From assembly GCA_002900995.3 (NCBI GenBank), contig CM035315.1:2872814-2936813 (forward strand): DNA of 64,000 bases, written 5' to 3'. Source of the DNA: Ganoderma boninense (Eukaryota > Basidiomycota > Agaricomycetes > Polyporales > Polyporaceae). The position numbers and the translations under genes were made by a program. The notes under the pieces were generated by a model. It made no database searches. It saw nothing but the letters and a program-made list of their open reading frames with translations, and had not been told where the DNA came from. Below are positions 23,851 through 35,652 of this stretch, piece after piece. Each line of letters begins with the position of its first letter. Positions within the stretch are counted from its first letter, which is position 1.

Positions 23851-26121
23851 CGACTCGCAATAGTGAGCCACGGGGGGGGACTATAATATACCCAGCGGAG
23901 CAGTCGAATATCATCAAGTGTGCTATAATATGCTGTATATACTGTGGCGGCAGTGGCAACGATGACTGTATCATAAATGTATCAAGTATAATAGCAACGG
24001 CTGAGATATGAAGACGCGACTGTCGATTTTGCGAGGGGCCCATGTATGACCCCCCTCGACGTTCCAGCAAAAAGTGAGCGACAGCTGCGATGAATGACTT
24101 GACTGACTGCTTCGCTCGGAGTCGCAGGAGTTGGATAGACGACGTCCTGCACGTGCGCGGAGATCTTGTTCGCGCCAGGTTCGCATACACAACGCAGAAG
24201 GTCCAGAGGCTTGCCTAGACTTGCGCACCTCGGATCCCAGTCCGCGGTGCCATCGGGGCTGACCACGAGATGATGATATAAATGCCGTGAGGAACATAGG
24301 CCATCCTCACACAGGATGGATCTCGTCGCCGCTCTGGCCTCGCCTGTAGGCGTCCGCCACGGTTGAATTGCAGACCTAGGGCTCGAAGGCTTCGGAGGCC
24401 TGTCGGAGGCGTCACCTCGAGCGCACGAAAACAGCGTGGCCTGGATGCATGGTCCAAGGAGGCCGTGCGACGGGGGACGCTGTGCGTGTCTGAATGGGGA
24501 GTCTGTTGGTGGTTATTCTTGCGAGCGCCGACAAGACCGTCTATGACCGCGAAGCTGGTGTGGCGGGGACAAAGCGGCTCTGGACCGGGTCTTGGCTCTG
24601 CTCGAGAATCGGACGGCGACAGATCGCTGGCGAGGTCAGTATGCGCAGCGACGGGCATAACAACAAGCTAAGATGAAGCACGCGTACGGCGGCTGGGGAG
24701 TCAAGGAAAAGATGTGCAGCAGGGCCCGCGACGTGCACTGAGTGCTGAGACAGGGATATCCGGCGATAGCGGGACGAGATGGAAGGTGCTAGAGTACGGC
24801 TGATGGGTTGGAGAGCAAGGAGCTGACAGCGCCTCGCCACAATACGATAGAGAACAGGAATGAGCGATGGAGTGCGTTTTGGGCGTAGATCTAGGCCAAC
24901 GTCCAGGGCGGGACGAGAATGGAGAGGCGCTGTGAACGGTTGAGACAGGGCAGAGATGATGGGAAGAGAAGAGGTAAAACTTGTTGCGAGCAGGCGTGGC
25001 AAGTACTAGACATTGGCGAGACTGTGGGGGTGAGTAGAGAGTACGGAAAGATGAATGATGGTCGCTGAGAACAAGGGGCTTACTGCAACTGAGGTGATTG
25101 AGGGAAAAAGTCGGATTTGGAACGGGTCGATGGTCTGGAGGAAGGAAGGAAGTTTGTTTAGGTGTGTGCCAGTGAGGAGAACGAGGGGGACGAGGATGAT
25201 GATGGAGCGGGAGAACAGGGATTTGGGATGTGGCATTGGACAGAGCGCGTAGCTGAATGGGCGAGGAGGGATCGGACTGGAATAGATGGGGATGGTTAGG
25301 ACGAGAGGATGTCTGTTTACGGGTCTGGCTACACGGGAGATAGATATAGAGTATGACAGTTGGCGCTTGAGAGCACGCGAGCGGATGAGCGAGATACATA
25401 GAGAAAAGATAGGAAGACGTTGGGTATTAGAGTCGAGGCTTGGAATGAATGGAGAGCATGTGTGAGGCTGGGAGAGTAACGTCAAGCAGTAAGTAAGGTG
25501 GAGGAGGAAGTAGGAATAGGCGTGCTATTTGGAGAAATGGGAAGAGTGTACCTGGAGAGGCGTTGCTAGGAGTACGCGAGAGGGAAGAGACGGAAAAGGG
25601 GAGGAGAAGGACGAGAAAGGGCTGACGGAGGAGGAAGAGGGTAGGGCGTAGGCGTGCGTAGAGGGGGCTAGAGCGGACGGGACAGCGGCGGGTCGCGGAG
25701 GCGAGGCAGGAAGCAGAGGCAGAGGCTGGAGACTGTTGGACGCGCGGACACAGCTCTCTCTCTCTCCCTCGCCCTGGCTGAGGCTGGGGTGCAGACGTGC
25801 GCTGCGGGAGGGAGGGAGAGAGGGCTGAGAGAGGCAAGGGCTCGGAGGGACCGGGATCGGGATCGGGACTCGGATTCGGAGCGGAGGCGCACGTGAAAAG
25901 TCTGGGGCAGGGACGGTGGCGCCGGCGATGCGGGGTGACAGGCGCTTGACTGATGGAGCAGAAAAGGCAACAGACTCGACTCACGGAATCCTCCCGGACA
26001 AGCCTCGCATTCGTACTTGATCCCCTCCCGCTCTCTCCTCGTCCCTTCATGCTCCCCGTCTCCCCCCCGCGACGACCACGACGCCCTGCTTTGCTGTCCT
26101 AGCTGGCCCCACCACGCCGCC
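23851..26121. other. Long intergenic region, no gene recognised
   Basis: These 2.3 kb lie between the MAP kinase stop and the PDK start. The minus strand is pyrimidine-rich and low-complexity from about 24,700 to 25,900, giving several long open frames with Ser/Pro/Leu bias and no family motifs. A GGGATC-like microsatellite lies near 25,850-25,880. A minus-strand gene cannot be excluded but nothing supports one. Confidence 0.4.
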
Positions 26122-28005
26122 ATGTTCCGCATCTCCCCCAGTCTCTGGGAGAGAATACACCACTATGCGTCCTTTCCCCAGACCGGTGGTGCGCTTCCCC
26201 CCCCCCCTTCCCCGCATTCTCCCGCTCACCCCCACCCAGTCTCCTTGCAGCAGATGGTCCTCTTCGGCCAGAACCCCAGCCAGGGCACCCTCCTCAGAGG
26301 CAGCCAGTTCCTCCTCGGTCCGTCCCACCCCTTCTCTCCCGTCCCGAGCCCCCTCCTCTAACCCCGCTCCAGAGGAGCTTCCCGTCCGTCTCGCCCACAG
26401 AGTCAAGGAGCTCGACCAGCTCCCCCATCATCTCGGAGAAATGCCCTCCATCAACAAGGTCAAGAACTGGTATGCCCAGTCCTTCGACGTCCGTCTCTCT
26501 CCACCCCTCTCTCCTCTCCATTCTTCTCACCAATCTCCAATCTCCAGGAGCTCATTTCCTTTCCCCCCATTCGCCTCCCTCCACACATCCGAGCTGCCCT
26601 CATGACCCAAGCAGCAGAGGCCCTCTCCCTTCCCGAGTCCCATCCAAATCCTTCTCTCCAATACCAGTACTATCAAGACGACTACCCCGCAGCCCCTCCC
26701 TCCGGCCTCGGCATCGTCTCCACTCCCAAGAACGGAAACGCTCGCTCCAACGGCAACGCTCAGAAGATGCGCATCCCCATGGAAAGGAGGTTCGTTGCCC
26801 CCCTCTATTCCGTCCTAAACCCTCTCTCATCCCTCACCTCGTCTTCTCCCACCTTCCGGCCCGACCTTCCTCACCCCAGATACTACGCCAATACCTCCAC
26901 CGTCAAGGAATGGCCCCCCGAGGTTCGCGAGTACAACCGCGCCTTCACAAAAACCCTCGAGACCATCAAGAAGCGCCACGACCCCACCGTCACCACCGTC
27001 GCACAGGGCGTCCTCGAATGGAAACGCTCCCAGAACGCCCGCAACATAAACCTCGACGTCCAGCATTGGCTCGACCGTTTCTACATGTCCCGGATCGGCA
27101 TCCGCTTCCTGATCGGCCAGCGTACGTCTCTCTTCCCATCCCCACGCTCCTTTACTCGCCCCCCTCACACACATCCTTTACCGGCACAGACATTGCCTTG
27201 AATACCCTCCAGCCCCATCCGGACTATGTCGGCATCATCTGTACCAGCGCCGTACGTCTAATTCAGTCTATTCTCGTCTCAATCTAACCCTTCTCTCCGC
27301 CTGTCACCCCAGAATGTCCACGACATCGTCCACGAGGCCATCGAGAACGCTCGGTTCGTCCCTCTTGGCCCGCCCCCCGCCTCACGCGACTGACCTCGTG
27401 ACCGCGTTTCCTACTAGATTCGTCTGCGAAGAGCACTACTCCATGTTCAAGGGTCCTCCCGTACAGCTCATCTGCCCCAAGGACCTCCACTTCAACTACG
27501 TCCCCGGCCACTTGTCTCACATCTGCTTCGAGCTCCTGAAGAACTCCCTCCGCGCCGTCGTCGAGCGCTTCGGCCACGAGAACGAGGACGCCTTCCCCCC
27601 CATCAAGGTCATCGTCATCGAGGGCAAGGAGGACATCACCATCAAGATCTCCGACGAGGGCGGCGGCATTCCCCGCTCCGCCTTCCCCCTCATCTGGACC
27701 TACATGTACACCACCATGGAGGGCCAGAACATCGACCAGGACTTTGACGCCTCCGACTTCAAGGCCCCCATGGCTGGCTTCGGCTACGGTCTTCCATTGT
27801 CGCGACTCGTAAGTCTTCTTTTCCTTCACACGCGCCGCCGGCGCATGCCACAGTACCAGTGATTGACAGATTGGCCCCCCGGGGGTTCATCCAGTACGCC
27901 CGCTACTTTGGAGGTGACCTCCGCCTGATCTCCATGGATGGCTTTGGAACCGACGTCTATATCCACCTCAACCGCCTTTCGAGCAACCGGGAGCCGCTCC
28001 CATAA
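26122..28005 (+). CDS. Mitochondrial pyruvate dehydrogenase (or branched-chain) kinase
   Basis: This is a mitochondrial protein kinase of the GHKL fold that phosphorylates the E1-alpha subunit and switches off the dehydrogenase complex. Nine exons: 26122-26188, 26240-26317, 26373-26488, 26548-26789, 26880-27121, 27190-27251, 27313-27353, 27418-27808 and 27895-28005. They sum to 1350 nt, 449 residues. The N-terminal helical domain shows FPQTGVSLQQM, FLLEELPVRLAHRVKEL and the FIGQ-like FLIGQ segment. The ATP-binding domain has an N-box ELLKNSLRAV (about residue 320), G1 box DEGGGI (about 361) and G2 box GFGYGLPLSRLYARYFGG (about 403). An Asn/Gly-rich insertion of about 60 residues (near 26630-26780) separates helices, as in other fungal PDKs. 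The start Met leads straight into the conserved helix with no obvious separate presequence. PDK versus BCKDK cannot be decided here. Confidence 0.93.
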
Positions 28006-28459
28006 TAGTCTCCCAATTCCACTAGACTGAACATACCACGCTTGGCCTGGGCCATGGACGCAGTCTGGAGATTCTCATATACTGTACTATCTGCAACCGG
28101 GCAATGATGCTTTATGCTATTCACCCACACTGTACAATCTCAGCATCTGTATGAATATATACTCACGAACAGTTGGTTCGCGATGCCAAGTAGCTATTCT
28201 TACAAACTGAATGACCGAACCATGCGAGGGGACTGGAACAGGGCGAGACAAACAATATCATATCTACAGAAGACTGACTATAAGTAGGCGAGGACACTAG
28301 AAACGTACAACGAAGGCGACATGATAAATGCGAAATAACCTGGAGCGAAGAACAGCACGACTATGCGAGAGGACAGCGAAAACATGTGACGGGAAAGATA
28401 CACGACAAGACCCACTTGAGAGGCTCTAGGCGACTGCGAGCCGCAGGTTGTTTCCTCCC
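28006..28459. other. Convergent intergenic region, PDK / WC-1
   Basis: 3' flanks only; AT-richer than the surrounding genes. No gene recognised. Confidence 0.5.
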
Positions 28460-31400
28460 TCACGCCCCGCCGCCACCGCCGCCGCCACCACCACCACCGC
28501 CGCCGCCGGGGTCGCGAAGCGAATTGTCCCACGAGCGCTTCATAGGCATCGTGGTGAAGTTGAGCGACGGTATACCACTCGGATCCATTCCTCCTGCCAC
28601 GAATCCTCGATCGGGTACGCTGGGGTGATATGAGCTCCATCCTTGCAGCGACGACTCGGTTGACTGTCGCATGCTCGGCGGCATGTACATCCCAGACCCT
28701 TGGTGCTCGTAACCTTGTGGAGGAGCCGTTGGATGAGGTATAGGCGGGGGAACAATCTGCTGCTGCAGCAAGTGAGACGACGATGATGGGTGCGACGTAT
28801 GGCGAGGATGCAAAGGGGGATCGCTCGGCTGCGACGTCGAAGGCGGCACTTGATGTGCACGTGGGAGTTGCGGCGGACTGGTCCGCGGCACGCCCTGAAT
28901 GCCATTGCCAGAAACAAAACGGACATTCATGGGCCCCGACAAGTGAGCCGGGTGCATGCCAGAGGGCGATTGTGGATGCGGCGCGTAGGCGAAGCTCAGC
29001 CTCGGTCCCGCCGACGCTGTCCCACTCACGGCCAGACCGGACGAGGTGCCAAGCGGAGCCGTCGTGGACGTCTGCTTCCTCCGCATTTTCTTGGTGATGC
29101 CCGCCTCGAGAGAGGCCACTTCGTCCGCGAGCCGTTGATTTTTGAACTTGAGCTGCTGAAGCTCGTACTGCCAACTGCTCGAGCGGTCAAGATCCATCTC
29201 GTCAAAGACGCTCCCTTCCAGAGCATGGATGACGGCGTTTGCAGGCGGAGGTGTGGTGCCATCGCATCGCTTGACCTGACACACAACGGGCGATCGGGAA
29301 ACTAGATCAGCACCCCTGCCCATTGCGGTGGTATCGACGACGCCGGCAGGTGCACCGGAGGCGCCTCCCTGCAACCTTGAGCGGTAGAGGACGATGTGAA
29401 CGGGGATGGGATTGCCCTCCTTGGTGGCAATGACACATGCGAGCCCGGAACTCTCATTTCCGACATCGGCCAGAACCCTAGCCATCTCAACCTGAATGGC
29501 ACCATGGATCTCCTGCACCGAACTGCCACTGACAAAATCTGCGAGTGGTTTCCCAATGACCTCGCCAGCACCCCAACCGAGCACGTCACGAACGGCAGCA
29601 CCGACGTACAGGAAGGTGGCAGTATCGCTGAGCAGACCCCAGAATTCGCGCTCCGGGGGTCGTTCCTCAGATTCGTCGTCGACATCTGTCAAGGAGAGTG
29701 ATGACTGGGGGGAGACCGTTTGGCGCGAAAGAGTGGGTGGAACAAGGCCACCCGCGCGGGAGATGGGGCCCCAGCTGAGACAAGGCATGCTTCTCAGCCT
29801 GCCACTGAGAATGATGGCCTTGCGACCCTTTCCGGGCTCGACGTGAAGCCTGCCGCGACATTCTACCCAGAGGTAGCCGCGGCCCTTGGCCTGTATGCGG
29901 AACAGCAGGTCGACAGGGCGGGGAACGGCCCCGGCGGGAGCCTGGAGAGTGGTGTCGTTGCCGCCAGCGGTCGATGAGGCAGACGTAGAGGCGGCGCCCG
30001 TCGACAGAAGCGAGGGCCCAGGGGTGGAGGATGCCTCTTTAAGCTCGCGCATAAGAGGAACGCGGTCAGCGGGATGGCAAAACTCTGTAAGAGAGCGACC
30101 GACGAGTTCGTCGGGATCGTAGCCGAGGACATGGCGGACGGCCGGAGCGACGTAGAGGAAAGCACCCTTGAGGGAGACCACATGTAGAAAATCGGGAGAG
30201 CGGTCGAGGACGAACATGTGGAGAGGTTTGTTGCCGTCATAAGGATCGAGGGCAATGGGCTCAGAAGGGCTGTTGGAGAGGGCGATAGCAGTTGAGGCAT
30301 GGGTGGAGGTAGAGAGGTCAAAAGAAGCGGTGAAGGCCGAGTCGGCGAGAAGAGCTCGGAGGTCTTTGGACAAGCCTCGCATTGTCATGGAAGAGGTGCG
30401 CCAGTCGCGTGTGGAGAGGTGGGTGGACGGGACGAGCTTATCAGAATAGTTGACGACGTAAGTGCCATCCTTGAGCTTGCTGAGGATAGACTTTGGCTGT
30501 TCGGTGAGATCGACTTGGAAGCCGATGTGATAGACGATGTCATCTGCCTCATCGGGAGAGTTATGGACGCCGCCGCGTAGAGGGATGACGGAGACCATGT
30601 TGATGAAGGCTGAGCCGTCCTTGCGGTAGTTGATGATACTGACCTGACACTCCTTGTCGGCAACGATGTTTTTGCGCATGTGGGCGACGGCGTCGGGGGA
30701 AGTATGCATGCGCTGCTGACCGCGGTGGAGGTGGCCTCCTGGAGCCTGGAGGAAGCGGCAGTTGCGACCGATGACCTCATGCTCGTCGTAGCCGGTGAGT
30801 TTGAGGAAGGAAGGGGAAGCGTAAACTGGGCGAGGTGAATGAGGTGGAGGCATAGAGGAAGTAGAGAAACGTACCGATGGGGGAATCGAAGCGACGGGTG
30901 TCAGTTACGACGAAGGAGCAGGAAAGGTCGACTGGACCGAGGTAGATCTTGGGGTAGGGTCTGTTTGCGACGCGTACGAGGAGGGAAAGGAGGTCGAAGC
31001 CGGAGGAAGAGTAGATGGGGAGACCGAGAGCGGAGGGGACTGGAAGGGTAGGAGGAAATGGAGGGATGGGGTGAGGCTGATGGTGGTCGGGAGGAGGGTT
31101 GTTGAGGTAAGGAGGAGGAGGGACGGAGAGGGGGAAGGGAGCGGAGGAGGAGGAGGAGTGAGGGGAGGAAGAGGTAGAAGGACTGGGAGTGGAGGGGTGG
31201 AAGGGATTTGAGGGAGGGCTGAGGGAAGAAGATGGAGGTGAGTTGAACGGAAACGGAGGAGAGGAGGGATGGAGAAGGACTGACAAGGGGGAGTTGTAGC
31301 TGTCGGAAGCGGAGAACCAGGAGAGGGAGGAGGAGGAGGGATAGAGACCTGCGGGGAGGGCCTCTGCACCACCGCCTGGAGGAACGGTGGGGGCATTGAA

Positions 31401-31508
31401 TATCTGGCTGGGGAGCTGGAAGTTGACGACGGAGGAGAAGGCATGGTGGTCGGTCTCGTCCTCATGGCCGTCGCGTTCGTTGGACTGGAGATAGCGGGAG
31501 AAAGGCAT
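28460..31508 (-). CDS. wc-1: White Collar-1 blue-light photoreceptor
   Basis: This is the blue-light receptor and transcriptional regulator of fungi, acting in the nucleus with WC-2. It has two exons on the minus strand, 30875-31508 and 28460-30825, split by a 49-nt GTACGT..CAG intron. The total is exactly 3000 nt, 999 residues. The N-terminal 165 residues are Ser/Pro-rich. The pre-LOV conserved block (SSSGFDLLSLLVRVANRP, then LGPVDLSCSFVVTD) leads into the LOV domain, whose GRNCRFLQAP motif (Cys near residue 234) carries the cysteine that forms the flavin adduct. Two further PAS domains follow (FLYVAPAVRHVLGYDPDELVG and FLYVGAAVRDVLGWGAGEVIG), then a predicted coiled coil with a basic KKMRRKQ stretch. 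There is no C-terminal GATA zinc finger, as expected for basidiomycete WC-1. The protein ends in a run of glycines encoded by GGN repeats. Confidence 0.95.
28463..28510. repeat. Trinucleotide (GGN) repeat coding a polyglycine tail
   Basis: The plus strand shows CCGCCGCCACC-type repeats at about 28468-28508, read on the minus strand as about 14 glycines ending the WC-1 protein. It is an uninterrupted triplet repeat at the very 3' end of the coding sequence and likely length-polymorphic. Confidence 0.8.
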
Positions 31509-32311
31509 GGGGCGGGGGTGGGCCGCGGAGCACCGACGAATGGGGCGCGGCGGAGGTCGGTGGGCGGAGGCCGGGAGACAGTGAGGGGAGCTTGAGCGAG
31601 GAGATGGAGCAAGTCAAGGAGGAGAGAGAGCGCAAGACACGCGGCGGACGAGCGCAGACGTCGCCTGTCTCTCTCCATTTCTGTCGTTCCTCATGCCCAT
31701 ATCCGGCACTCCCCCCCTTCTCCCCGCACAGCGCCTTTCCCTCCACCCCCGCTCCTTTCGCACTTGTTGGCGGCACTTCACCCTCCCTCCTCCCTTCTCC
31801 CCGCGCGTCTCCAGTCGCCCATTTCTCCTTGGCAGCGGCTCTTCCATCGCCCCGCACCACTCTCCATGTGCTTCCAAGGCGAGCCGACCCGAGGCTGCAG
31901 AAGGCTGCAGGCCTGCCGGGGATCCAGCGCAACGGCGTCCAAGTCCGAGAGTCGTCGTGGGAATCATGGCAACCGCCGGGGCGAGGAAATCTTAATCTAT
32001 GACGCCATGCGGAAGGCATACCTCCCATATCGAGCGATCGTCGCCGGGCCGCGAGGAGGAGTGGCCGGGACGAGCAGGCGGGTGCACGGAGGAGCGAGCG
32101 GATGATAACCCATAATCGCGGGTGGCGGACGACGGAGAGGGACGGAGGAGCGAGGACAGTCGCCCGGAGATCGTTTGGAGATGTAATCGATTCGCCCTTC
32201 TTGGCCTGTTCCTCTCTCGCTCACCGCGCATACACTCTCGCTCTCGCTCTCGCTCTCACTCTCACTCTCAACCGCCATCTTCCTACTCTCGCCCTGCTCT
32301 CTTCGCTTGCG
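31509..32311. promoter_or_regulatory. Bidirectional promoter, WC-1 / aldolase, with CT-rich leader
   Basis: These 803 bp separate the divergent WC-1 and aldolase start codons. The aldolase-proximal end carries a TCTCGC/TCTCAC tandem run at about 32225-32275, a CT block of the kind commonly found just upstream of start codons in highly expressed fungal genes. No WCC site was assigned with confidence. Confidence 0.55.
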
Positions 32312-33381
32312 ATGGGTGTCCTCGATGTCGTCCCCGTGCGTCCACTTCATTCCCTCACCCGCATCCATCTAACCCGCGTCTCTCCAGCCCGGTGTCTTGA
32401 CTGGCGACAACGTCCGCAAGCTCTTCGAGTACGCCAAGGAGAACCAGGCACGTCTCCTTCCTCCTCTCCAACCCCCCCACTCTCACCTAACGCTTTTCGT
32501 TCTAGTTTGCCATCCCCGTATGTCGTCCTCGCCCTCTCCACATCCCCCCGCTCTACTCACTCACTCTTCCCCATCGTACCATCTCTAGGCCATCGTGAGT
32601 GGCTCCTTGCTTTTCTTTCCGCTCTAGTTTCAAACTCTTTTGCCACAAGAATGTCACCTCCTCGTCCGTCGCCAACTCCGTCCTCGAGGCCGCCCGGTGC
32701 GCCCATCTTGCCATCTTTTCTTTTCTTTCCGGTCGTCCCACTCACCCCCTCGTCCAGCGACATCAAAGCCCCCATCATCCTCCAGGTTTCCCAGGGCGGC
32801 GCCGCTTTCTTTGCCGGAAAAGGCCTTCCCAACGACAAGCAGCAGGCCTCCATCGCAGGCGCAGTTGCCGCCGCTCTTCATGTCCGCACCGTGGCCAAGG
32901 AGTATGGCGTGTGCGTCTCTTCCCCTCCTTCCGTCCCGCCTCCGCTCATATCACATGCCTCTGTACCCCTGCTATCTCATCCCTGCCCACAATCTCCCTT
33001 CCCTACTCACACACCAGCCCCGTCGTCCTCCACTCGGATCACTGCGCCAAGAAGCTCCTCCCCTGGTTCGATGGCATGCTCAACGCAGACGAGGAGTACT
33101 ACAAGCAGCACAATGAGCCTCTCTTCTCCTCCCACATGCTCGACCTCTCCGAAGAGTCCAAGGAGGACAACATCGCCACCTGTGTCAAGTACTTCAAGCG
33201 CATGGCTCCTCTCGGTCTCTGGCTCGAGATGGAGATCGGCATCACCGGCGGCGAAGAGGACGGCGTAGACAACACCGGCGTCGACAACTCTCGCCTTTAC
33301 ACCCAACCAGAGGACATTTGGGACGTATACTCGGCCCTCTCTGCCGTCTCCCCCAACTTCTCCATCGCCGCCGCATTCGGC

Positions 33382-33413
<32 letters not shown>

Positions 33414-33982
33414 TCGTCTCCATCCCGAGCTCCTCAACAAACACCAGCTCTACGCCGAGGCAAAACTCAATGGAAAGAAAAAGCCCCTCTTCCTCGTCTT
33501 CCACGGCGGCTCCGGTTCTACCAAGGAAGAGATCAAGACTGCTGTCGAGAACGGCGTCGTCAAGATGAATGTCGACACCGACACACAATGGGCCTATCTT
33601 TGCGGTATTCGCGTGCGTATCCCTCTCGCATCCTCTTTCCCACTCTTCCTTCGCAGAGCGCTTATTGCCCTTATCGTCTCTGCAGGATTTCGTCCAGAAC
33701 AAGTCTGGTTACCTCCAAACTCAGGTCGGCAACCCGGACGGCGCTGACAAGCCCAACAAGAAGGTACGCAGCCTCATCGTCCGCGCTGCACAGACCGCAC
33801 GCTTTGACACAAAACCCTGCAGTACTACGATCCCCGTGTGTGGGTACGTGAGGGCGAGAAAACCCTTGTCGTCCGTGTCAAGGAAGCCAACGCCGATCTC
33901 GGCAACACTAGTCAGTCTTCTCCACTCGTTCTGTCTCCTTCCGCACCTGACAATCGCATTCTTCCCTCAAGACCGTCTGTAA
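32312..33982 (+). CDS. FBA1: Class II fructose-bisphosphate aldolase
   Basis: This is the zinc-dependent aldolase of glycolysis and gluconeogenesis, cleaving fructose-1,6-bisphosphate to DHAP and glyceraldehyde-3-phosphate. Ten exons: 32312-32335, 32388-32447, 32506-32517, 32589-32594, 32650-32696, 32758-32910, 33018-33612, 33686-33763, 33823-33910 and 33972-33982. They sum to 1074 nt, 357 residues, the expected size. Motifs: FAIPAINVTSSS, the zinc ligands in HSDHCAKKLLPWFDGML and HVHG-type AAFGNVHGVY, GITGGEEDGV, VFHGGSGST, and KMNVDTDTQWAY; C-terminal PRVWVREGEKT. Two exons are extremely small: 12 nt encoding FAIP and 6 nt encoding AI. Both are needed to rebuild the invariant ENQ-FAIP-AI-NVTSSS. 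Intron 2 starts with GC (CAG|GCACGT). Exon structure is based on conservation of the protein, not on transcript data. Confidence 0.95.
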
Positions 33983-34397
33983 TTCGGTGAGTGTGTCGAG
34001 GATGCTGTGCCGCCCCGGCGAAATGCTCGATCGCGGGTGTGCGAGGAGAGAAATGGCGCAAGAGGTGTAAAGCAGCATACAGTTTGTTGTACAATCTAAA
34101 GTTTCGCTCTTTCCCCGTCATGTCCGGCATTCAGGAAGGAAACCTCTGCGTCGACGGTGCGACAGCGGCGGACCACTCAGACATAGCTTCAAGTACGGCA
34201 TGCGAGCCACTCGTACATCGTTGTGCACGGTGCACACAGTGCACCCTATGACCGCAGTGTGCGATCACGAACTGGATAATTTGTAAGATTCAATGTGCTC
34301 CCCTCAGGCATATGTTTGCTGTTCTATGCCATGATACTAGCACTTACCGGTGGAGGAGATCAAAGGTGCGGAGAGGGAGACAAAACGAAGGTAGATA
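33983..34397. other. Transition region between gene block and transposon island
   Basis: Aldolase 3' flank and AT-richer sequence. No gene or repeat is recognised. Confidence 0.4.
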
Positions 34398-34537
34398 GAC
34401 CCGGGTGGGGTTTCGATCGAACCCTTCCCCCGGAGAACGAACGGCGCAATGTCCCCTCGTCCTCCGGTGCTTTCCGGTAGAAACGCGACCACACGGACGC
34501 AATGTGTTCCCGCTCTACCCAGCTGGGCCACCGGGCC
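34398..34537 (-). tRNA. tRNA-like sequence, probably a pseudogene
   Basis: On the minus strand a 7-bp acceptor stem can be drawn between GGCCCGG (34531-34537) and CCGGGTC (34398-34404), with one G-U pair. An A-box-like TGGCCCAGCTGG and a B-box-like GGTTCGATC are in the right order, and a TTTT run follows downstream. The anticodon region holds an extra segment of about 65 nt with an ACATTGCG repeat, position 33 is not U, and the T arm carries an apparent TCGA duplication. These defects argue for a pseudogene or SINE head rather than a working tRNA; no anticodon is assigned. Confidence 0.35.
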
Positions 34538-34720
34538 TGACATCCATCACCATGATAGATTCATGTGTTAAGGGCACTAGCCTGATTAGATAAGCTACCA
34601 TATTTTACCATGTACTAAGAGCACTCACTAGATAGATGCCGCAGAGCTGCAGCGGCAACCTTGGGTACGGGATGAGTTAAATGGTTGCTAACTACAGTAT
34701 GGGACCTGAGACCCAGTCAA

Positions 34721-34896
34721 TGTTGAAGTTCGCGAGGGAGCCTAGAACTAGAACAAGATGAATTGCATAAGTTGGCTGAGCTCTGCAAACGCATGAGGGA
34801 CAAGATACAAGCGAGACGAGCAGATATACTACGTGCTGACTAAGTGTATCCATAACGGGACTTGTACCGACAAGACTGCAATCCCAGATTCCAACA
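34721..34896 (-). repeat. 3' LTR of the small Copia-like element
   Basis: A 176-bp terminal repeat (TGTTGAAG...TTCCAACA on plus), about 95% identical by eye to the copy at 35653-35825. It is preceded on the minus strand by the purine tract. Confidence 0.75.
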
Positions 34897-35652
34897 CTCC
34901 CCCTCAGTTGAAGGAGGTACAAGACGGTGAACCGGAAGGTAACGAGCAATCTGTAACATAGTCCCTGTCATAGCCAACGTCCCTCAACCAAAAAAAGCTC
35001 CCCCTGAACCTTGATGTTGGGTGGAAAGTGTCCGCGCACCGATACCGGCGGACTCGAGTGTGGGCGTGCACGACAGCGACTGTCTATGCATCCCCGCGCG
35101 GCCGAGAACTGGCCTGCGCACCTGCCTCCGATGAGGACTTCATGCCCAGCGGGACTTCCGGTCTCCACGAGGACTTCGTGCCTCGAGCAGCGGCGCACTC
35201 ACTGGCGGAAAACATCCCCAGTACACCCGGTGCATCAGCCTGCCTGCTCCTACTGCCTCCTGCCCACATCCCACTCACGCTCCCCCTTGCGCTAATCTCC
35301 CGGTGCAGCGTTCCCTCCGGCAGAGTCCCAACTCTCCAGTTCACACGCTAGATCCTCCTGTGGGCATGTCACCCTCGGCTCTCTGGGCTCGGGGTCTCCT
35401 GCACTCCATCTAGGTCCATCTGCGCGCAGCTGTCGTAGATCGTGGCCATCAGGCGTGGCGAGTGGTGCCTCCAGACGGTGAGGACTTCGATCCATGCCTG
35501 CGAGCCTCCTGCAGGTCTTCGATACGGCGATCGTCGTAATCGGGGTGATTGAGTTCCGTCGCCTAGAACCGCAAAGCGACGAATAGCAGCACCCGATATG
35601 AAGGGTCTGAGGCTCGAGCTTTGGTGAGCAGTAGCTAGCCGCGATGTGTTTG

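Noticed and set aside
24701..25999. Several long minus-strand open frames between MAPK and PDK
   Set aside because: All are Ser/Pro/Leu-biased from pyrimidine-rich DNA, with no conserved motif and no consistent splice pattern.
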